Source: Burkholderiales bacterium | GTDB lineage: Bacteria > Pseudomonadota > Gammaproteobacteria > Burkholderiales > Burkholderiaceae_C | Length of the DNA stretch: 64,000 nucleotides | Reading direction: 5' to 3' | Assembly: GCA_947464185.1 (NCBI GenBank) | Contig: CANHVY010000003.1 | Location: 55,034-119,033, forward strand | Shown here: in pieces, positions 1-9,603 of the stretch | Position numbering within the stretch: the stretch's first letter is position 1 | Layout: each line of letters opens with the position of its first letter | Program-made: the position numbers and the translations under genes | Notes under the pieces: model-generated | Databases searched by the model: none | What the model was told of the DNA's origin: nothing | The model's input: only the letters and a program-made list of their open reading frames with translations

Positions 1-1
1 G

Positions 2-571
2 GCATTGGCCATTCACGCCCTGGATGGTCGCTTCATCACCGTGCCCGTGGTCAGGCGTGTGCTGGCCGGCATTGGCGCCGCTGCCGTGGTGGTGCAGGGC
101 CTGTTTCCCGGAGAGGCGCGCGTGCTGGGCTCGGCGTGGGCGCCCCTGCACTGGCTGCTGGGCGTGGCCAGCTACGGCCTGCTGGGCGCCGCGGTTCTCC
201 ATGGGGTGCTGCTCGATGCGGCAGAGCGCCGCTTGCGCCAGCGCAGAGGTCTTGCACCCGTGGTGGCTGGCATGCCCTTGCTGCAGATCGAGCGGATCAC
301 CTTTCGCTTTGTCGAGGCCGGTTTTGTGGTGCTGTCGGCGGCGATTGCCCTGGGCATCGTCACCTCCCATCAATGGCGCTGGGACCACAAGACGGTGCTG
401 TCCCTGCTGGGATGGTCGATCTTCGCCCTCCTGCTGGCGGGTCGCCACGGTCGTGGCTGGCGCGGTCGCCACGCCACACGCTGGCTGTATGCCGGGGCCT
501 TGGTGCTGCTGCTGGCCTACGTAGGTTCACGCTTCGTGCTGGAAGTGCTGCTGTCGCGTTCTGCGGCATGA
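2..571 (+). CDS. CcsA/YpjD-like cytochrome c assembly membrane protein (5' truncated by window edge)
   Basis: About 189 residues of an integral membrane protein are visible and the reading frame runs off the left edge. I see about five hydrophobic segments and the pattern SHQWRWDHKTVLSLLGW, which resembles the tryptophan-rich haem-handling region of CcsA/CcmC-type proteins. YpjD-family members are about 270 residues, so roughly 80 N-terminal residues lie outside the window. The first in-frame TTG (position 5) is unlikely to be the true start. In related Burkholderiales this gene precedes the PP0621 gene and pilS-pilR, as here. The biochemical role of YpjD-type proteins is not settled, so haem handling is an inference from family membership. 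Confidence 0.8.
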   Translation, partial: ALAIHALDGRFITVPVVRRVLAGIGAAAVVVQGLFPGEARVLGSAWAPLHWLLGVASYGLLGAAVLHGVLLDAAERRLRQRRGLAPVVAGMPLLQIERITFRFVEAGFVVLSAAIALGIVTSHQWRWDHKTVLSLLGWSIFALLLAGRHGRGWRGRHATRWLYAGALVLLLAYVGSRFVLEVLLSRSAA

Positions 572-584
572 GGGCCTGGCGATC

Positions 585-866
585 ATGAAGTACCTGGTGG
601 TCTTGGTCGTGGTGGTGGTGGGCATCTGGTTGCTGGCCTCCCGCTTTCGCAAGCCGCGTGATCCTGGCCCAGGGCGGTCCACAGGGGCCGCCCCCGGCGG
701 TTCGCCGCAGGCAGCCCCGTCCGAAGGCGCCGGGGCCGACAAGGCAGCGCCTGGCGAGATGGTGGCCTGCCGTCATTGCGGTGTGCACCTGCCCGCCGAC
801 GAGGCCGTTTTTGACGGGCAATTGCCGTACTGCGGACCGTCGCACCGACAGGCCGGTCCGCGCTGA
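585..866 (+). CDS. PP0621 family protein
   Basis: A 93-residue protein with one N-terminal membrane anchor (YLVVLVVVVVGIWLLA), a low-complexity Pro/Gly/Ala linker, and a C-terminal module containing CRHC followed by LPYCG. This looks like a small, possibly metal-binding, zinc-ribbon-like element. It starts 13 bp after the preceding stop and lies 19 bp before pilS, so it is probably cotranscribed with them. The family is conserved next to pilS in betaproteobacteria and pseudomonads, but no function is established. The topology suggests an anchored protein with its Cys module in the cytoplasm or periplasm; I cannot tell which. Confidence 0.75.
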   Translation: MKYLVVLVVVVVGIWLLASRFRKPRDPGPGRSTGAAPGGSPQAAPSEGAGADKAAPGEMVACRHCGVHLPADEAVFDGQLPYCGPSHRQAGPR

Positions 867-885
867 GGGCGGAGGGTTCAAACAG

Positions 886-2802
886 ATGAATGTGCCTGTC
901 GAAGGTCACCAGAGCATCGTTGATGGCAGCGCGGGGTCATCTCATTCGTCGCGCACTCCGTCCTGGTTCATGGATGCTCCAGGGCCGTCCGTCGAGGACG
1001 CAGCGGGCTCATCGGCGCCTCGACTGTCAGCAGCGGGGGGACTTTGGCTCAATCCGCTTTGGCTTGATTGGCTCTCGGCCGGCCCGTCGGCCGGTTCGCC
1101 GGTGTCCGGAGCTCGCTCGGCCCTCGGTCGTTCGCTCTGGAGGGTCTTCCGCACCTATCTCGTTGCTCGTGCAGTCGTTGGGGTGCTGTTGGCAGCCATG
1201 CAGTTCATGGGGCTTGACGAGGCTCACTCGTCAAGGGTCGCTGCGCCTCTGATCAGTGGCACTTACGCGCTCGAAGCCTGTGCCTTGGCAGCTTGGCTTT
1301 GGGCGCGTGGCCGCAACCGGTCCGTTGTCCGGCTGAGCCCGCAGGCCTGGATCGTGCTGACGCTCGGTGTCGACCTTGTGGCCTTCGTGATGCTGCTGGC
1401 CAACGAGCCTGCGGCCGGTCTCAATCACGGAGCCCTGCTGGTATTGCCCGTGCTGATGGCCGGTGTGCTGCTGTCACGCCCGGGCGCGCTGGTTGCCGCT
1501 GCCGTGGTGGCTTTGGTCTTGCTGTTCGACACTTGGGCGCTCAGCCTCAAATCGCCTGCGGCGCCCTCGGCCTGGGTGGGGTCTGTGTTGGTCGGCGTTG
1601 GGATGCTGACCGTGGCATGGCTGGCGGGCGAGTTGTCTTCCCGCCTGCGGCGCGAAGAGCGGGCCGCTGTCGACAGTCAGCAAAGAGCCCGCCTGCAAGC
1701 AGGCGTGAACCAACTGGTCATCCAGGAGTTGAGCGAAGGCCTGCTGGTGATCGATCGGCATCGCCGTGTTCTGGCGGTCAACCCCTCGGCACAGCTTCTC
1801 CTGGGGCTGCCCGCAGAGGACCAGGCTGCCCAGGGCATCCTGCACGGCTCGGTACCCGCGTGGGCGCCCTTGTTGCGCGCGATCGAAAGGGCCCATGCCG
1901 AGGGTTCGTGGCCTGCCGAAGGGCGCGTCGTGTCAAGGCGTGACAGCTCGCCGGGATCGGCAGGGCCGACGAAGCTGCGTGTGCGCCTGCGGTTCACCCG
2001 TCGGGTGGGCTCCGCCCATACGACCGGGCCGGAAGACCCCGAGCAGGACCTGTGCGTGTTGCTGCTTGAGGATGAGCGCGTTCTTCAGATCCGCGTCCAG
2101 CAGGAGAAGCTCGCCGCGATGGGTCGGGTGTCGGCAGCGATCGCGCACGAGATCCGCAATCCCCTGGCTGCCATTGCGCAGGCCAACGAACTGCTGTCCG
2201 AAGACAGGCTGGGCCGGTCGCAGGAGCGCCTGGTGTCGATCATCTCGGACAACGTGGTCCGCTTGCGGCGCCTGGTCGACGACGTCCTCGAGTCCCTGCC
2301 CACGGGGGTTGGCCGGGCCGGCTCCATGGATGTTGTGGAACTCGTGCGGACCGTGGTGGAAGAGTGGCGCGGCACCAACGGCGTTGGGCCAGGTGTGGTG
2401 GAACTGAGTCTTCCCTTGCAGCAGGCACAGGCCTGGTTCGACCCTGAGCATCTCCGTCGCATTCTGGTGAACCTGCTGGACAACGGCTACCGGCACTCGT
2501 CGCGCGAAGCCCGTGCAGTCAAGGTGACGGTGGATATGGGTGCGGGTGATGTCGTGGTGCTCATGGTGACCAACGATGGCCAGCCCATCACCGCCGATGT
2601 CGAGATGCACTTGTTCGAACCTTTCTTTTCCACCCGCAGTCGGGGTTCCGGACTGGGCCTGTACCTCTGCAAGGAGTTGTGCGAGCGGCACGGCGCGGAC
2701 ATCCGTCATGTGCGGCTCGACCAGGGACAACTGCATGCCACCGCTTTCGTCGTGCGGTTGCCAGGGCCTTCGGCGGCACCTTCCGGTTGGGGTTCGCTCT
2801 GA
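886..2802 (+). CDS. pilS: Two-component sensor histidine kinase PilS
   Basis: A 638-residue membrane histidine kinase. The order is a soluble N-terminal extension of about 85 residues, about six transmembrane helices (residues 90-250), a PAS-like region ([19 protein letters not shown]), a HisKA domain with the H-box [15 protein letters not shown] (His421), and a HATPase_c domain with the N-box [13 protein letters not shown] and G-boxes [12 protein letters not shown]. PilS phosphorylates PilR to control type IV pilin transcription with sigma-54. The ATG at 886 is chosen because GGAGGG lies 9 nt upstream; an in-frame start at 658 would overlap the preceding gene heavily. The stop overlaps the pilR start by 1 nt (TGATG), giving translational coupling. 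Confidence 0.9.
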   Translation: MNVPVEGHQSIVDGSAGSSHSSRTPSWFMDAPGPSVEDAAGSSAPRLSAAGGLWLNPLWLDWLSAGPSAGSPVSGARSALGRSLWRVFRTYLVARAVVGVLLAAMQFMGLDEAHSSRVAAPLISGTYALEACALAAWLWARGRNRSVVRLSPQAWIVLTLGVDLVAFVMLLANEPAAGLNHGALLVLPVLMAGVLLSRPGALVAAAVVALVLLFDTWALSLKSPAAPSAWVGSVLVGVGMLTVAWLAGELSSRLRREERAAVDSQQRARLQAGVNQLVIQELSEGLLVIDRHRRVLAVNPSAQLLLGLPAEDQAAQGILHGSVPAWAPLLRAIERAHAEGSWPAEGRVVSRRDSSPGSAGPTKLRVRLRFTRRVGSAHTTGPEDPEQDLCVLLLEDERVLQIRVQQEKLAAMGRVSAAIAHEIRNPLAAIAQANELLSEDRLGRSQERLVSIISDNVVRLRRLVDDVLESLPTGVGRAGSMDVVELVRTVVEEWRGTNGVGPGVVELSLPLQQAQAWFDPEHLRRILVNLLDNGYRHSSREARAVKVTVDMGAGDVVVLMVTNDGQPITADVEMHLFEPFFSTRSRGSGLGLYLCKELCERHGADIRHVRLDQGQLHATAFVVRLPGPSAAPSGWGSL

Positions 2803-4307
2803 TGGCTTCCGGCCCTCACAGACTGCTGGTCGTCGACGACGAGCCGGACCTGCTGACGCTGTACGAACTGACCCTGCTGCGTGAGGGGCACGATGTGGAG
2901 TGCGCGGGTTCGGTGCAGGAGGCGATGCAGGCGTTGCAGCGCCGGACCTTTCACCTGGTGATCACCGACATGCGACTGCCCGACGGGCAGGGCATCGAGT
3001 TGCTGCATCACGTAGAAGCGGCAGGCCGCAGCGAGAAGGTGATCGTCATCACCGCCTACGGTTCTGCGGAGACGGCCGTGGCGGCCTTGAAGGCCGGTGC
3101 CTTCGACTACCTCACCAAGCCAGTGGACCTGCGGCAGTTTCGCTCGGTGGTGGCTGCGGCGCTGGGGCAGTCGGCGCTACCGTCGTTGGCCCCGAGTCCT
3201 GCCCCGGTGTCCCGGGTCGATCAGCTTTCGGCCGCGTTGCAGCTCGGGATGGCGCGCCTTGTGGGGAACTCGCCCGCCATGAGCCATGTGCGGATGCTGG
3301 TGGACAAGGTCTCGCGCAGCATGGCGCCCGTCCTGGTGACGGGCGAGTCCGGCACCGGCAAGGAACTCGTTGCGCGTGCTATCCACCTATCCTCGGCCCG
3401 TGCAGCAGGACCCTTCGTGCCCGTGAACTGCGGCGCCATCCCGGAAGCTCTCCTCGAGGCCGAATTCTTCGGTTACCGCAAAGGCGCGTTCACCGGTGCC
3501 ACGGACGACCGGCCGGGCTTCTTCCAGGCGGCAAAGGGGGGCACCCTTTTCCTGGACGAGATCGGCGACCTTCCGCTGCTCATGCAGAGCAAGCTGCTTC
3601 GCGCTATCCAGGAACGCAGCGTGCGGCCCCTGGGTGCCACGGCGGAAGTGCCCTGCAACTCCCGCATCGTCAGTGCCACGCACCGCAACCTGCCGCAGGA
3701 AGTGCAGGCCGGACGTTTCCGCCAGGACCTCTTCTTCCGTCTCAACGTCATCCACATCCAGGTGCCGCCGCTGCGGGACCGGCTCATGGACCTGGCCCCG
3801 ATCTGCGAGGACATCCTCGAGCGCATCTGCGGTGACGGCGGCGGTCACCCGCCGCCGCGCGTGACCGAAGAGGCCTTGCAGCACCTGTGTTCGTATGATT
3901 TCCCGGGCAACGTTCGGGAACTGGAGAACATGCTGCACCGTGCGCTGGCCCTGTCCTCTGCTGATTCCATCGGCGTGGAGGAGTTGGGTGCTCAGCCGAG
4001 GCCTGCATCCGTGCTTGAAGCACTGGAGGTGCAACTGTCCTCACCCCCCGCTGTCGATCTGCCCGATGAAGTGCCGGCGGCCGCGGCGCCTGCGGTCCTG
4101 CCGCCGCATGCCGCGGAGGAACTCCCGGCCAGCCTGGAGGCCTATCTGGACAGCGTGGAGCGTGGCATCCTCGAGCAGGCCCTGGCGCGGCATCGGTTCA
4201 ACCGCACGGCCGCTGGCGCCAGCCTGGGCCTGTCGCTGCGCCAGATGCGCTACCGCATGGCACGGCTGGGCATTGGCGTGGATTCGGACACTTCTGATCC
4301 GACCTGA
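2802..4307 (+). CDS. pilR: Sigma-54-dependent response regulator PilR
   Basis: A 501-residue NtrC-class activator. The N-terminal receiver domain carries [11 protein letters not shown] (phospho-acceptor Asp56). The central AAA+ domain has Walker A GESGTGKE, the sigma-54 contact loop GAFTGA and Walker [11 protein letters not shown]. The C-terminal Fis-type helix-turn-helix ends the protein ([20 protein letters not shown]). Partner of PilS and activator of pilA from sigma-54 promoters in known systems; pilA itself is not in this window. The start overlaps the pilS stop. Length is somewhat above the usual 450-460 residues because of a Pro/Ala-rich linker before the Fis domain. Confidence 0.92.
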   Translation: MASGPHRLLVVDDEPDLLTLYELTLLREGHDVECAGSVQEAMQALQRRTFHLVITDMRLPDGQGIELLHHVEAAGRSEKVIVITAYGSAETAVAALKAGAFDYLTKPVDLRQFRSVVAAALGQSALPSLAPSPAPVSRVDQLSAALQLGMARLVGNSPAMSHVRMLVDKVSRSMAPVLVTGESGTGKELVARAIHLSSARAAGPFVPVNCGAIPEALLEAEFFGYRKGAFTGATDDRPGFFQAAKGGTLFLDEIGDLPLLMQSKLLRAIQERSVRPLGATAEVPCNSRIVSATHRNLPQEVQAGRFRQDLFFRLNVIHIQVPPLRDRLMDLAPICEDILERICGDGGGHPPPRVTEEALQHLCSYDFPGNVRELENMLHRALALSSADSIGVEELGAQPRPASVLEALEVQLSSPPAVDLPDEVPAAAAPAVLPPHAAEELPASLEAYLDSVERGILEQALARHRFNRTAAGASLGLSLRQMRYRMARLGIGVDSDTSDPT

Positions 4308-4332
4308 TGGGAATCAGGGAAAACACAGCTCG

Positions 4333-4348
4333 ACACCACCGGTAGTGC
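4333..4348 (+). promoter_or_regulatory. Upstream NrdR box (degenerate)
   Basis: The sequence acaccaccggtagtgc matches the downstream box acaccatatatagtgt at both flanks (acacca and tagtg) but has a GC-rich core. It begins exactly 32 bp upstream of the better box, the spacing of about three helical turns typical of paired NrdR sites, and it abuts the -35 hexamer of nrdA. Confidence 0.7.
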
Positions 4349-4349
4349 C

Positions 4350-4378
4350 TTGAGCGCTTCGGTGACACCATATATAGT
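4350..4378 (+). promoter_or_regulatory. Predicted sigma-70 promoter of nrdA
   Basis: TTGAGC at 4350-4355 and TATAGT at 4373-4378 are separated by exactly 17 bp. The -10 hexamer lies inside the downstream NrdR box and the -35 follows directly on the upstream box, so NrdR binding would block RNA polymerase. Transcription would start near 4385, about 75 nt before the nrdA start codon. Confidence 0.65.
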
Positions 4379-4380
4379 GT
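4365..4380 (+). promoter_or_regulatory. NrdR box overlapping the nrdA -10
   Basis: The near-palindrome acaccatatatagtgt fits the NrdR consensus (acaCwAtATaTwGtgt) with two asymmetric positions. NrdR is the ATP/dATP-sensing repressor of ribonucleotide reductase genes. The site covers the predicted -10 hexamer of nrdA. Confidence 0.85.
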
Positions 4381-4458
4381 TTGCCAACCCATCACACGTT
4401 TTCCGGGCTGCCCTTCGCACAGGGGCAGTCAGGCCCGCTACAGCCCATGAGGAGCCGC

Positions 4459-7371
4459 ATGCAGTCAGTTGCCCTTTCCAGCCAGGAAGCCTTCGTGCCG
4501 ATGCCGGCGCGCGCCGCGTCCGCTACGGCGACGTCGGCCTACACGGCTTATCAGATCATCCGCCGCAACGGCGCAGTCGTCTCCTTTGAGCCCAGCAAGA
4601 TTGCGGTGGCACTGATGAAGGCCTTCCTGGCAGTGCATGGCACCCAGGGCGCGGCGTCTGCCAGCGTGCGCGAGACGGTCGACGGGCTGACGGAAGCCGT
4701 GGTGCGCGCGCTGTTGCGCTCGCGCCCGGGCGGTGGCACTTTCCATATCGAGGACGTGCAGGACCAGGTGGAACTGGGCCTGATGCGTGGCGGGCACCAC
4801 GAGGTGGCCCGGGCCTACGTCCTGTACCGGGACCGCAGGGCCCAGGAGCGCGCGCGGCAATCGGCACCTGCCGAACCCAGGATGCCGCAGTTCCATGTCG
4901 CCGACAGGGGTCAGCGGGTGGCCCTCGACGTGTCCGCGCTGACGCTTCTGGTGCAGCAGGCCTGCGAAGGGCTGGGGGCCGACGTGTCTGCAGAGCCGAT
5001 CCTGGCCGAGACCATGCGCAACCTGTACGACGGCGTGCCCATCGACGAGGTCTACAAGGCTGCCATCCTGGCCGCCCGCACCTTGCTTGAGCGCGAGCCG
5101 GCCTACACCCGTGCCACGGCTCGCCTGCTGATGCACTCCATTCGGCGCGAGATCATGGGCGCCGAAGTAGATGGCATCGACATGGCCACGGCCTATGCCA
5201 GCTATTTCCCCACCTTCGTGAAGAAGGGCGTCCAGGCCGAACTCCTAGATGACAAGTTGCTCCAGTTCGATCTCGCGCGCCTGGCCGCGGCGCTGAAGCC
5301 GGAGCGTGACCTGCAGTTCGATTACCTGGGCCTGCAGACCCTGTACGACCGCTACTTCCTGCACATCGACGAGCAACGCATCGAGATGCCCCAGGCCTTC
5401 TTCATGCGGGTGGCCATGGGCCTGTCGCTCAATGAAGTCGACCGTGAGGCCCGGGCCATCGAGTTCTACGAGGTGTTGTCGAGTTTCGACTTCATGTCCA
5501 GCACCCCCACGCTGTTCAATTCCGGCACCCGGCGCTCCCAGTTGTCCAGCTGCTACCTCACCACGGTGGCGGACGATCTGGACGGCATTTACGAGGCGCT
5601 GAAGGAAAACGCGCTGTTGTCAAAGTTTGCCGGCGGCCTGGGAAATGACTGGACACGCGTGCGCGCGCTCGGGTCCTACATCAAGGGCACCAATGGCAAG
5701 AGCCAAGGCGTGGTGCCTTTCCTGAAGGTCGTCAACGATACGGCGGTGGCGGTCAATCAGGGGGGCAAGCGCAAGGGCGCGGTGTGCTCCTATCTGGAGT
5801 CCTGGCACCTGGACATCGAGGAATTCCTGGAGCTTCGCAAGAACACCGGTGACGACCGCCGCCGCACCCATGACATGAACACGGCGAACTGGATCCCCGA
5901 CCTGTTCATGAAGCGCGTGGCGGAGGACGGCGACTGGACCTTGTTCTCGCCGTCGACCTGCCCTGACCTGCATGACCTCTTTGGTCAGGCCTTCGAACAG
6001 GCCTACACCGCTTACGAGGCCAAGGCCGATCGTGGTGAGATCAAGCTCTTCAAGCGCATGCCCGCCCGCAGCCTGTGGCGCAAGATGCTGACCATGCTGT
6101 TCGAGACGGGCCATCCCTGGATCACCTTCAAGGATGCCTGCAACGTGCGCAGCCCGCAGCAGCATATCGGTGTGGTGCACTCCAGCAACCTGTGCACGGA
6201 GATCACACTCAACACCAGTGACACCGAAATCGCGGTGTGCAACCTCGGCTCGGTCAACCTGGTCCAGCATCTGACGGACGGGCCGGACGGGCGCAAGATG
6301 ATCGATCAGGTGAAGTTGCAGAAGACGGTGTCAACGGCCATGCGCATGCTAGACAACGTCATCGACATCAACTACTACGCGGTCAAGAAGGCGCGCGATT
6401 CCAATCTGCGGCACAGACCCGTCGGACTGGGCATCATGGGCTTCCAGGATTGCCTGTACCAACTGCGCGTGCCCTACGCCAGCCAGGAGGCCGTGGAGTT
6501 CGCCGATCGCTCCATGGAAGCCGTGTGTTTCCACGCCTATTGGGCCTCCACCGATCTGGCCCAGGAGCGCGGGCGCTACTCCAGCTATCGCGGTTCCCTG
6601 TGGGATCAGGGTGTGCTGCCCATCGATTCATTGGACTTGCTGGCCCGTCATCGAGGCGGGCATGTCGAGGTGGACCGCTCGTCCACCATGGACTGGAACG
6701 CGCTGCGCGAGCGCATTGCCCAGCACGGCATGCGCAACAGCAACTGCGTGGCCATTGCGCCCACGGCCACCATCTCCAACATCATCGGCGTGGACGCCTC
6801 CATCGAGCCTTGCTTCGGCAACATCTCGGTCAAGTCCAACCTCTCCGGCGAGTTCACTGTCGTGAACGAATATCTCGTGCGCGACCTCAAGAGACTGGGC
6901 CTGTGGGACAGCGTGATGGTGTCCGACCTCAAGCACTTCGACGGCTCGCTGCGGCGGATTGACCGTGTGCCTGAGGAACTCAAGCAGTTATATGCCACGG
7001 CCTTCGAGGTGGAGCCCGTCTGGCTGGTGGAAGCAGCGTCGCGCCGTCAGAAGTGGATCGACCAAGCCCAGTCGCTCAACATCTACATGGCAGGCGCCTC
7101 AGGCAAGAAACTGGACGAGACTTATCGCCTGGCTTGGCTGCGCGGGTTGAAGACCACGTACTACCTGCGCACCATGGGCGCCACACACGCCGAGAAGTCC
7201 ACGGTGCATCCGGGCGCACTCAATTCGGTGCCTTCCGGTGGTGGTGTCTCGTCTTCGATGGAAGCTGCCGCAGCCAAGGCGCAGTCGCAGATGGCGCAAG
7301 TCGAGTCCGCGCCTGGAAGCGACGTGAAGTTCTGCTCCATCGACAACCCCGACTGCGAGGCATGCCAATAG
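4459..7371 (+). CDS. nrdA: Ribonucleoside-diphosphate reductase class Ia, alpha subunit
   Basis: A 970-residue catalytic subunit that reduces ribonucleoside diphosphates to deoxyribonucleotides. An N-terminal ATP-cone (residues about 30-120, beginning YQIIRRNGAVVSFEPSKIA) gives allosteric activity control. Active-site residues are all present: the redox pair Cys365 (SSCYLTT) and Cys594 (VCNLGSVN), the thiyl-radical Cys579 within NLCTEI with Asn577 and Glu581, the radical-transfer tyrosine pair in TYYLRTMGAT, and the shuttle cysteines at the C-terminus (CSIDNPDCEACQ). The ATG at 4459 is preceded by aggag at 5-nt spacing and is preferred over the ATG at 4447. Regulated by paired NrdR boxes upstream. 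Confidence 0.96.
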   Translation: MQSVALSSQEAFVPMPARAASATATSAYTAYQIIRRNGAVVSFEPSKIAVALMKAFLAVHGTQGAASASVRETVDGLTEAVVRALLRSRPGGGTFHIEDVQDQVELGLMRGGHHEVARAYVLYRDRRAQERARQSAPAEPRMPQFHVADRGQRVALDVSALTLLVQQACEGLGADVSAEPILAETMRNLYDGVPIDEVYKAAILAARTLLEREPAYTRATARLLMHSIRREIMGAEVDGIDMATAYASYFPTFVKKGVQAELLDDKLLQFDLARLAAALKPERDLQFDYLGLQTLYDRYFLHIDEQRIEMPQAFFMRVAMGLSLNEVDREARAIEFYEVLSSFDFMSSTPTLFNSGTRRSQLSSCYLTTVADDLDGIYEALKENALLSKFAGGLGNDWTRVRALGSYIKGTNGKSQGVVPFLKVVNDTAVAVNQGGKRKGAVCSYLESWHLDIEEFLELRKNTGDDRRRTHDMNTANWIPDLFMKRVAEDGDWTLFSPSTCPDLHDLFGQAFEQAYTAYEAKADRGEIKLFKRMPARSLWRKMLTMLFETGHPWITFKDACNVRSPQQHIGVVHSSNLCTEITLNTSDTEIAVCNLGSVNLVQHLTDGPDGRKMIDQVKLQKTVSTAMRMLDNVIDINYYAVKKARDSNLRHRPVGLGIMGFQDCLYQLRVPYASQEAVEFADRSMEAVCFHAYWASTDLAQERGRYSSYRGSLWDQGVLPIDSLDLLARHRGGHVEVDRSSTMDWNALRERIAQHGMRNSNCVAIAPTATISNIIGVDASIEPCFGNISVKSNLSGEFTVVNEYLVRDLKRLGLWDSVMVSDLKHFDGSLRRIDRVPEELKQLYATAFEVEPVWLVEAASRRQKWIDQAQSLNIYMAGASGKKLDETYRLAWLRGLKTTYYLRTMGATHAEKSTVHPGALNSVPSGGGVSSSMEAAAAKAQSQMAQVESAPGSDVKFCSIDNPDCEACQ

Positions 7372-7476
7372 GGAAATGAGGGGGTCCAAAAGCCGATTGC
7401 GGTGGGGTTCTCGCGCCACCGAGGGCTCCCGTTCCGAACGTCTCCCGATCCTGATGACATTCGCAGCAAGAAGTGC

Positions 7477-7505
7477 TTGGTCTTGCGACACATCGCTCCG
7501 ATAAT
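7477..7505 (+). promoter_or_regulatory. Possible sigma-70 promoter of nrdB
   Basis: TTGGTC at 7477-7482 and GATAAT at 7500-7505 are separated by 17 bp, 25 bp before the nrdB start. The 159-bp nrdA-nrdB gap is long for a purely cotranscribed pair, so nrdB may have its own promoter. I see no NrdR box in this gap. Confidence 0.45.
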
Positions 7506-7530
7506 TCAACGCCTCTGAGGACATCACCCC

Positions 7531-8742
7531 ATGTTGGTCTGGGAAGAAGACAGTCGTTCAACACAACCGAAGTCGACGCCGGGCTTGATGCCTTCACGGC
7601 CTGTGGCTGCAACGCTTGCGATGCCTGCAGCCGGCGCGTCGTCAGCGCCTTATCAGGCGAAGGCCTCCGTGTCCTCGGTGCCCGCTGCGCGCCAGCCACA
7701 GTCGGCCGATGCACAGGCCGATCTGCGACGTGTCAATGCGGCGGACAAGCGCATCATCAACGGGCAGACCGACGTCAACCAGTTGGTGCCCTTCAAGTAC
7801 AAGTGGGCCTGGGAGAAGTACCTGGCCACCTGCGCGAACCACTGGATGCCGCAGGAAGTCAACATGTCGCGCGACATCGCGACCTGGAAGGATCCCAACG
7901 GCCTGACCGAGGACGAGCGCCGCATCGTCAAGCGCAACCTGGGCTTCTTTGTCACGGCTGATTCACTGGCGGCCAACAACATCACCCTGGGCACCTACCG
8001 CCACATCACGGCGCCAGAGTGCCGCCAGTTCCTGTTGCGGCAGGCCTTCGAGGAGGCCATCCACACCCATGCTTACCAGTACATCGTGGAGTCGCTGGGC
8101 CTGGACGAGAGCGAGATCTTCAACGCCTATCACGAGGTGTCTTCGATCCGTGACAAGGACGAGTTCCTGATCCCGTTCATCGACGCGATCATGGACCCGC
8201 ACTTCAAGACGGGCACGCCCGAGGCCGACCAGACCTTGCTGAAGAGCCTGATCGTGTTTGCCTGCCTGATGGAAGGCCTGTTCTTCTACGTGGGCTTCAC
8301 GCAGATCCTGGCGCTGGGTCGCCAGAACAAGATGACAGGCGCTGCGGAGCAGTACCAGTACATCCTGCGTGACGAGTCCATGCACTGCAATTTCGGCATC
8401 GACCTCATCAATGCCATCAAGCTGGAGAACCCGCATCTGTGGACGCCGGAGTTCCGTGCCGAGATCAAGGCGCTGTTCCTGAAGGCCGTGGATCTGGAGT
8501 ACCGCTACGCAGAGGACACCATGCCACGCGGGGTGCTCGGGTTGAACGCGTCCATGTTCAAGGGCTACCTGCGCTACATCGCCAATCGCCGGGCGGTGCA
8601 GATCGGACTGGAGGCGCTGTTCCCCCAGGAAGAGAACCCCTTTCCCTGGATGAGCGAGATGATCGACCTGAAGAAGGAGCGTAATTTCTTCGAGACCCGG
8701 GTGATCGAGTACCAGACCGGTGGTGCCCTGTCCTGGGACTGA
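7531..8742 (+). CDS. nrdB: Ribonucleoside-diphosphate reductase class Ia, beta subunit
   Basis: A 403-residue radical-generating subunit partnering NrdA. The diiron/tyrosyl-radical site is complete: Glu175 and His178 in EEAIHTHAY with radical Tyr182, a carboxylate in [11 protein letters not shown], and Glu282/His285 in RDESMH. This is therefore the tyrosyl-radical type, not the Phe-substituted Mn/Fe type. The first 65 or so residues form a low-complexity extension (Ser/Ala/Pro-rich) before the conserved region begins at [20 protein letters not shown] gagga sequence precedes the ATG by about 10 nt. Confidence 0.95.
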   Translation: MLVWEEDSRSTQPKSTPGLMPSRPVAATLAMPAAGASSAPYQAKASVSSVPAARQPQSADAQADLRRVNAADKRIINGQTDVNQLVPFKYKWAWEKYLATCANHWMPQEVNMSRDIATWKDPNGLTEDERRIVKRNLGFFVTADSLAANNITLGTYRHITAPECRQFLLRQAFEEAIHTHAYQYIVESLGLDESEIFNAYHEVSSIRDKDEFLIPFIDAIMDPHFKTGTPEADQTLLKSLIVFACLMEGLFFYVGFTQILALGRQNKMTGAAEQYQYILRDESMHCNFGIDLINAIKLENPHLWTPEFRAEIKALFLKAVDLEYRYAEDTMPRGVLGLNASMFKGYLRYIANRRAVQIGLEALFPQEENPFPWMSEMIDLKKERNFFETRVIEYQTGGALSWD

Positions 8743-9002
8743 TGACGTTCAGGTCCTTTCCTGTCGATACATGACCTTGAATCCGTGCGCGACCTTGTCA
8801 CCACTGCTCAAGCAACTTTCATGTTCCCCATTGCAAGTGCTGATGCACCGCCGCCAGAAACGGTGTGCAGCCTTGCTTCACCATTCGCCACGCCCTTCCT
8901 TCGCCGACATGCTGTTGCATGCGGCGTTCGCATGAGGCTGGCGAATCTCCGCGCTGTATCGAGCGGCGCGGTGCTCTTTGCAACTTGATCAAGGAGATCG
9001 TT

Positions 9003-9470
9003 ATGGCAACTGCGAAGAAGGCCGCACCGGCCAAGAAGGCCGCACCGGCCAAGAAGGCTGCACCGGCCAAGAAGGCGGCAGCACCTGCGAAGAAGGCTGC
9101 ACCGGCCAAGAAGGCGGCAGCGCCCGCGAAGAAGGCAGCACCGGCTAAGAAGGCAGCGCCTGCGAAGAAGGCTGCACCGGCCAAGAAGGCGGCACCTGCG
9201 AAGAAGGCTGCACCGGCCAAGAAGGCGGCGCCTGCGAAGAAGGCCGCACCGGCCAAGAAGGCGGCGGCGCCTGCGAAGAAGGCCGCCCCCGCCAAGAAGG
9301 CTGCGGCTAAGAAGGCTCCTGCAGCCAAGAAGCCCGCTGCCAAGAAGGCTGCGGCGAAGAAGGCGCCCCCTGCTCCTGCTGCCCCTGCCGCCCCTGCGCC
9401 TGCACCTGCAGCGAAGACCGCGCTGAGCCCGGCAGCAGCCTGGCCATTTCCTACTGGCAACAAGCCCTGA
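9003..9470 (+). CDS. Histone H1-like, Ala/Lys/Pro-rich DNA-binding protein
   Basis: A 155-residue, extremely basic protein built almost wholly of AAPAKK pentapeptide-type repeats, followed by a Pro/Ala stretch and the tail ALSPAAAWPFPTGNKP. This composition and tail are typical of the betaproteobacterial histone H1-like proteins related to the C-terminal domain of eukaryotic H1 and to Bordetella BpH1. It probably binds DNA non-specifically and affects nucleoid structure. The ATG at 9003 has a strong aaggagat ribosome-binding site 4 nt upstream. It is the last gene of the + strand block and is followed by a terminator. Repeat number is expected to vary between strains. Confidence 0.88.
   Translation: MATAKKAAPAKKAAPAKKAAPAKKAAAPAKKAAPAKKAAAPAKKAAPAKKAAPAKKAAPAKKAAPAKKAAPAKKAAPAKKAAPAKKAAAPAKKAAPAKKAAAKKAPAAKKPAAKKAAAKKAPPAPAAPAAPAPAPAAKTALSPAAAWPFPTGNKP
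9012..9312 (+). repeat. 15-bp tandem repeats coding PAKKA/APAKK
   Basis: Near-perfect tandem copies of a 15-bp unit (gcaccggccaagaag and the variants gcacctgcgaagaag and gccgcaccggccaag), interrupted by a few extra alanine codons. Variant codons alternate, so the array is not freshly duplicated throughout. It lies entirely inside the histone-like gene. Confidence 0.85.
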
Positions 9471-9520
9471 TGGATCCAGGGCCGGGGCGGTAACATGCCG
9501 CCCACGGCATGGTGCATGCA

Positions 9521-9548
9521 TGACCCGGCCTCGGCCGGGTCATTTCTT
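9521..9548 (+). terminator. Rho-independent terminator after histone-like gene
   Basis: A 10-bp perfect stem, tgacccggcc / ggccgggtca, separated by only tc (so effectively a 4-nt loop), followed by tttctt on the + strand. It ends the nrdAB-histone block. On the - strand no T-run follows, so it is probably unidirectional. Confidence 0.8.
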
Positions 9549-9603
9549 GGTGGGTGACATTCGAGACCAGGCCTTTGACGGGCGGGGCCGGGTCGGATTG
9601 CGG

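Noticed and set aside
8743..9002. Short open frames between nrdB and the histone-like gene
   Set aside because: They overlap each other in several frames, lack ribosome-binding sites and resemble nothing known; treated as the leader of the histone-like gene.
9012..9312. CRISPR-like regular repeats
   Set aside because: The units are contiguous 15-bp coding repeats without unique spacers, inside a histone-like gene.
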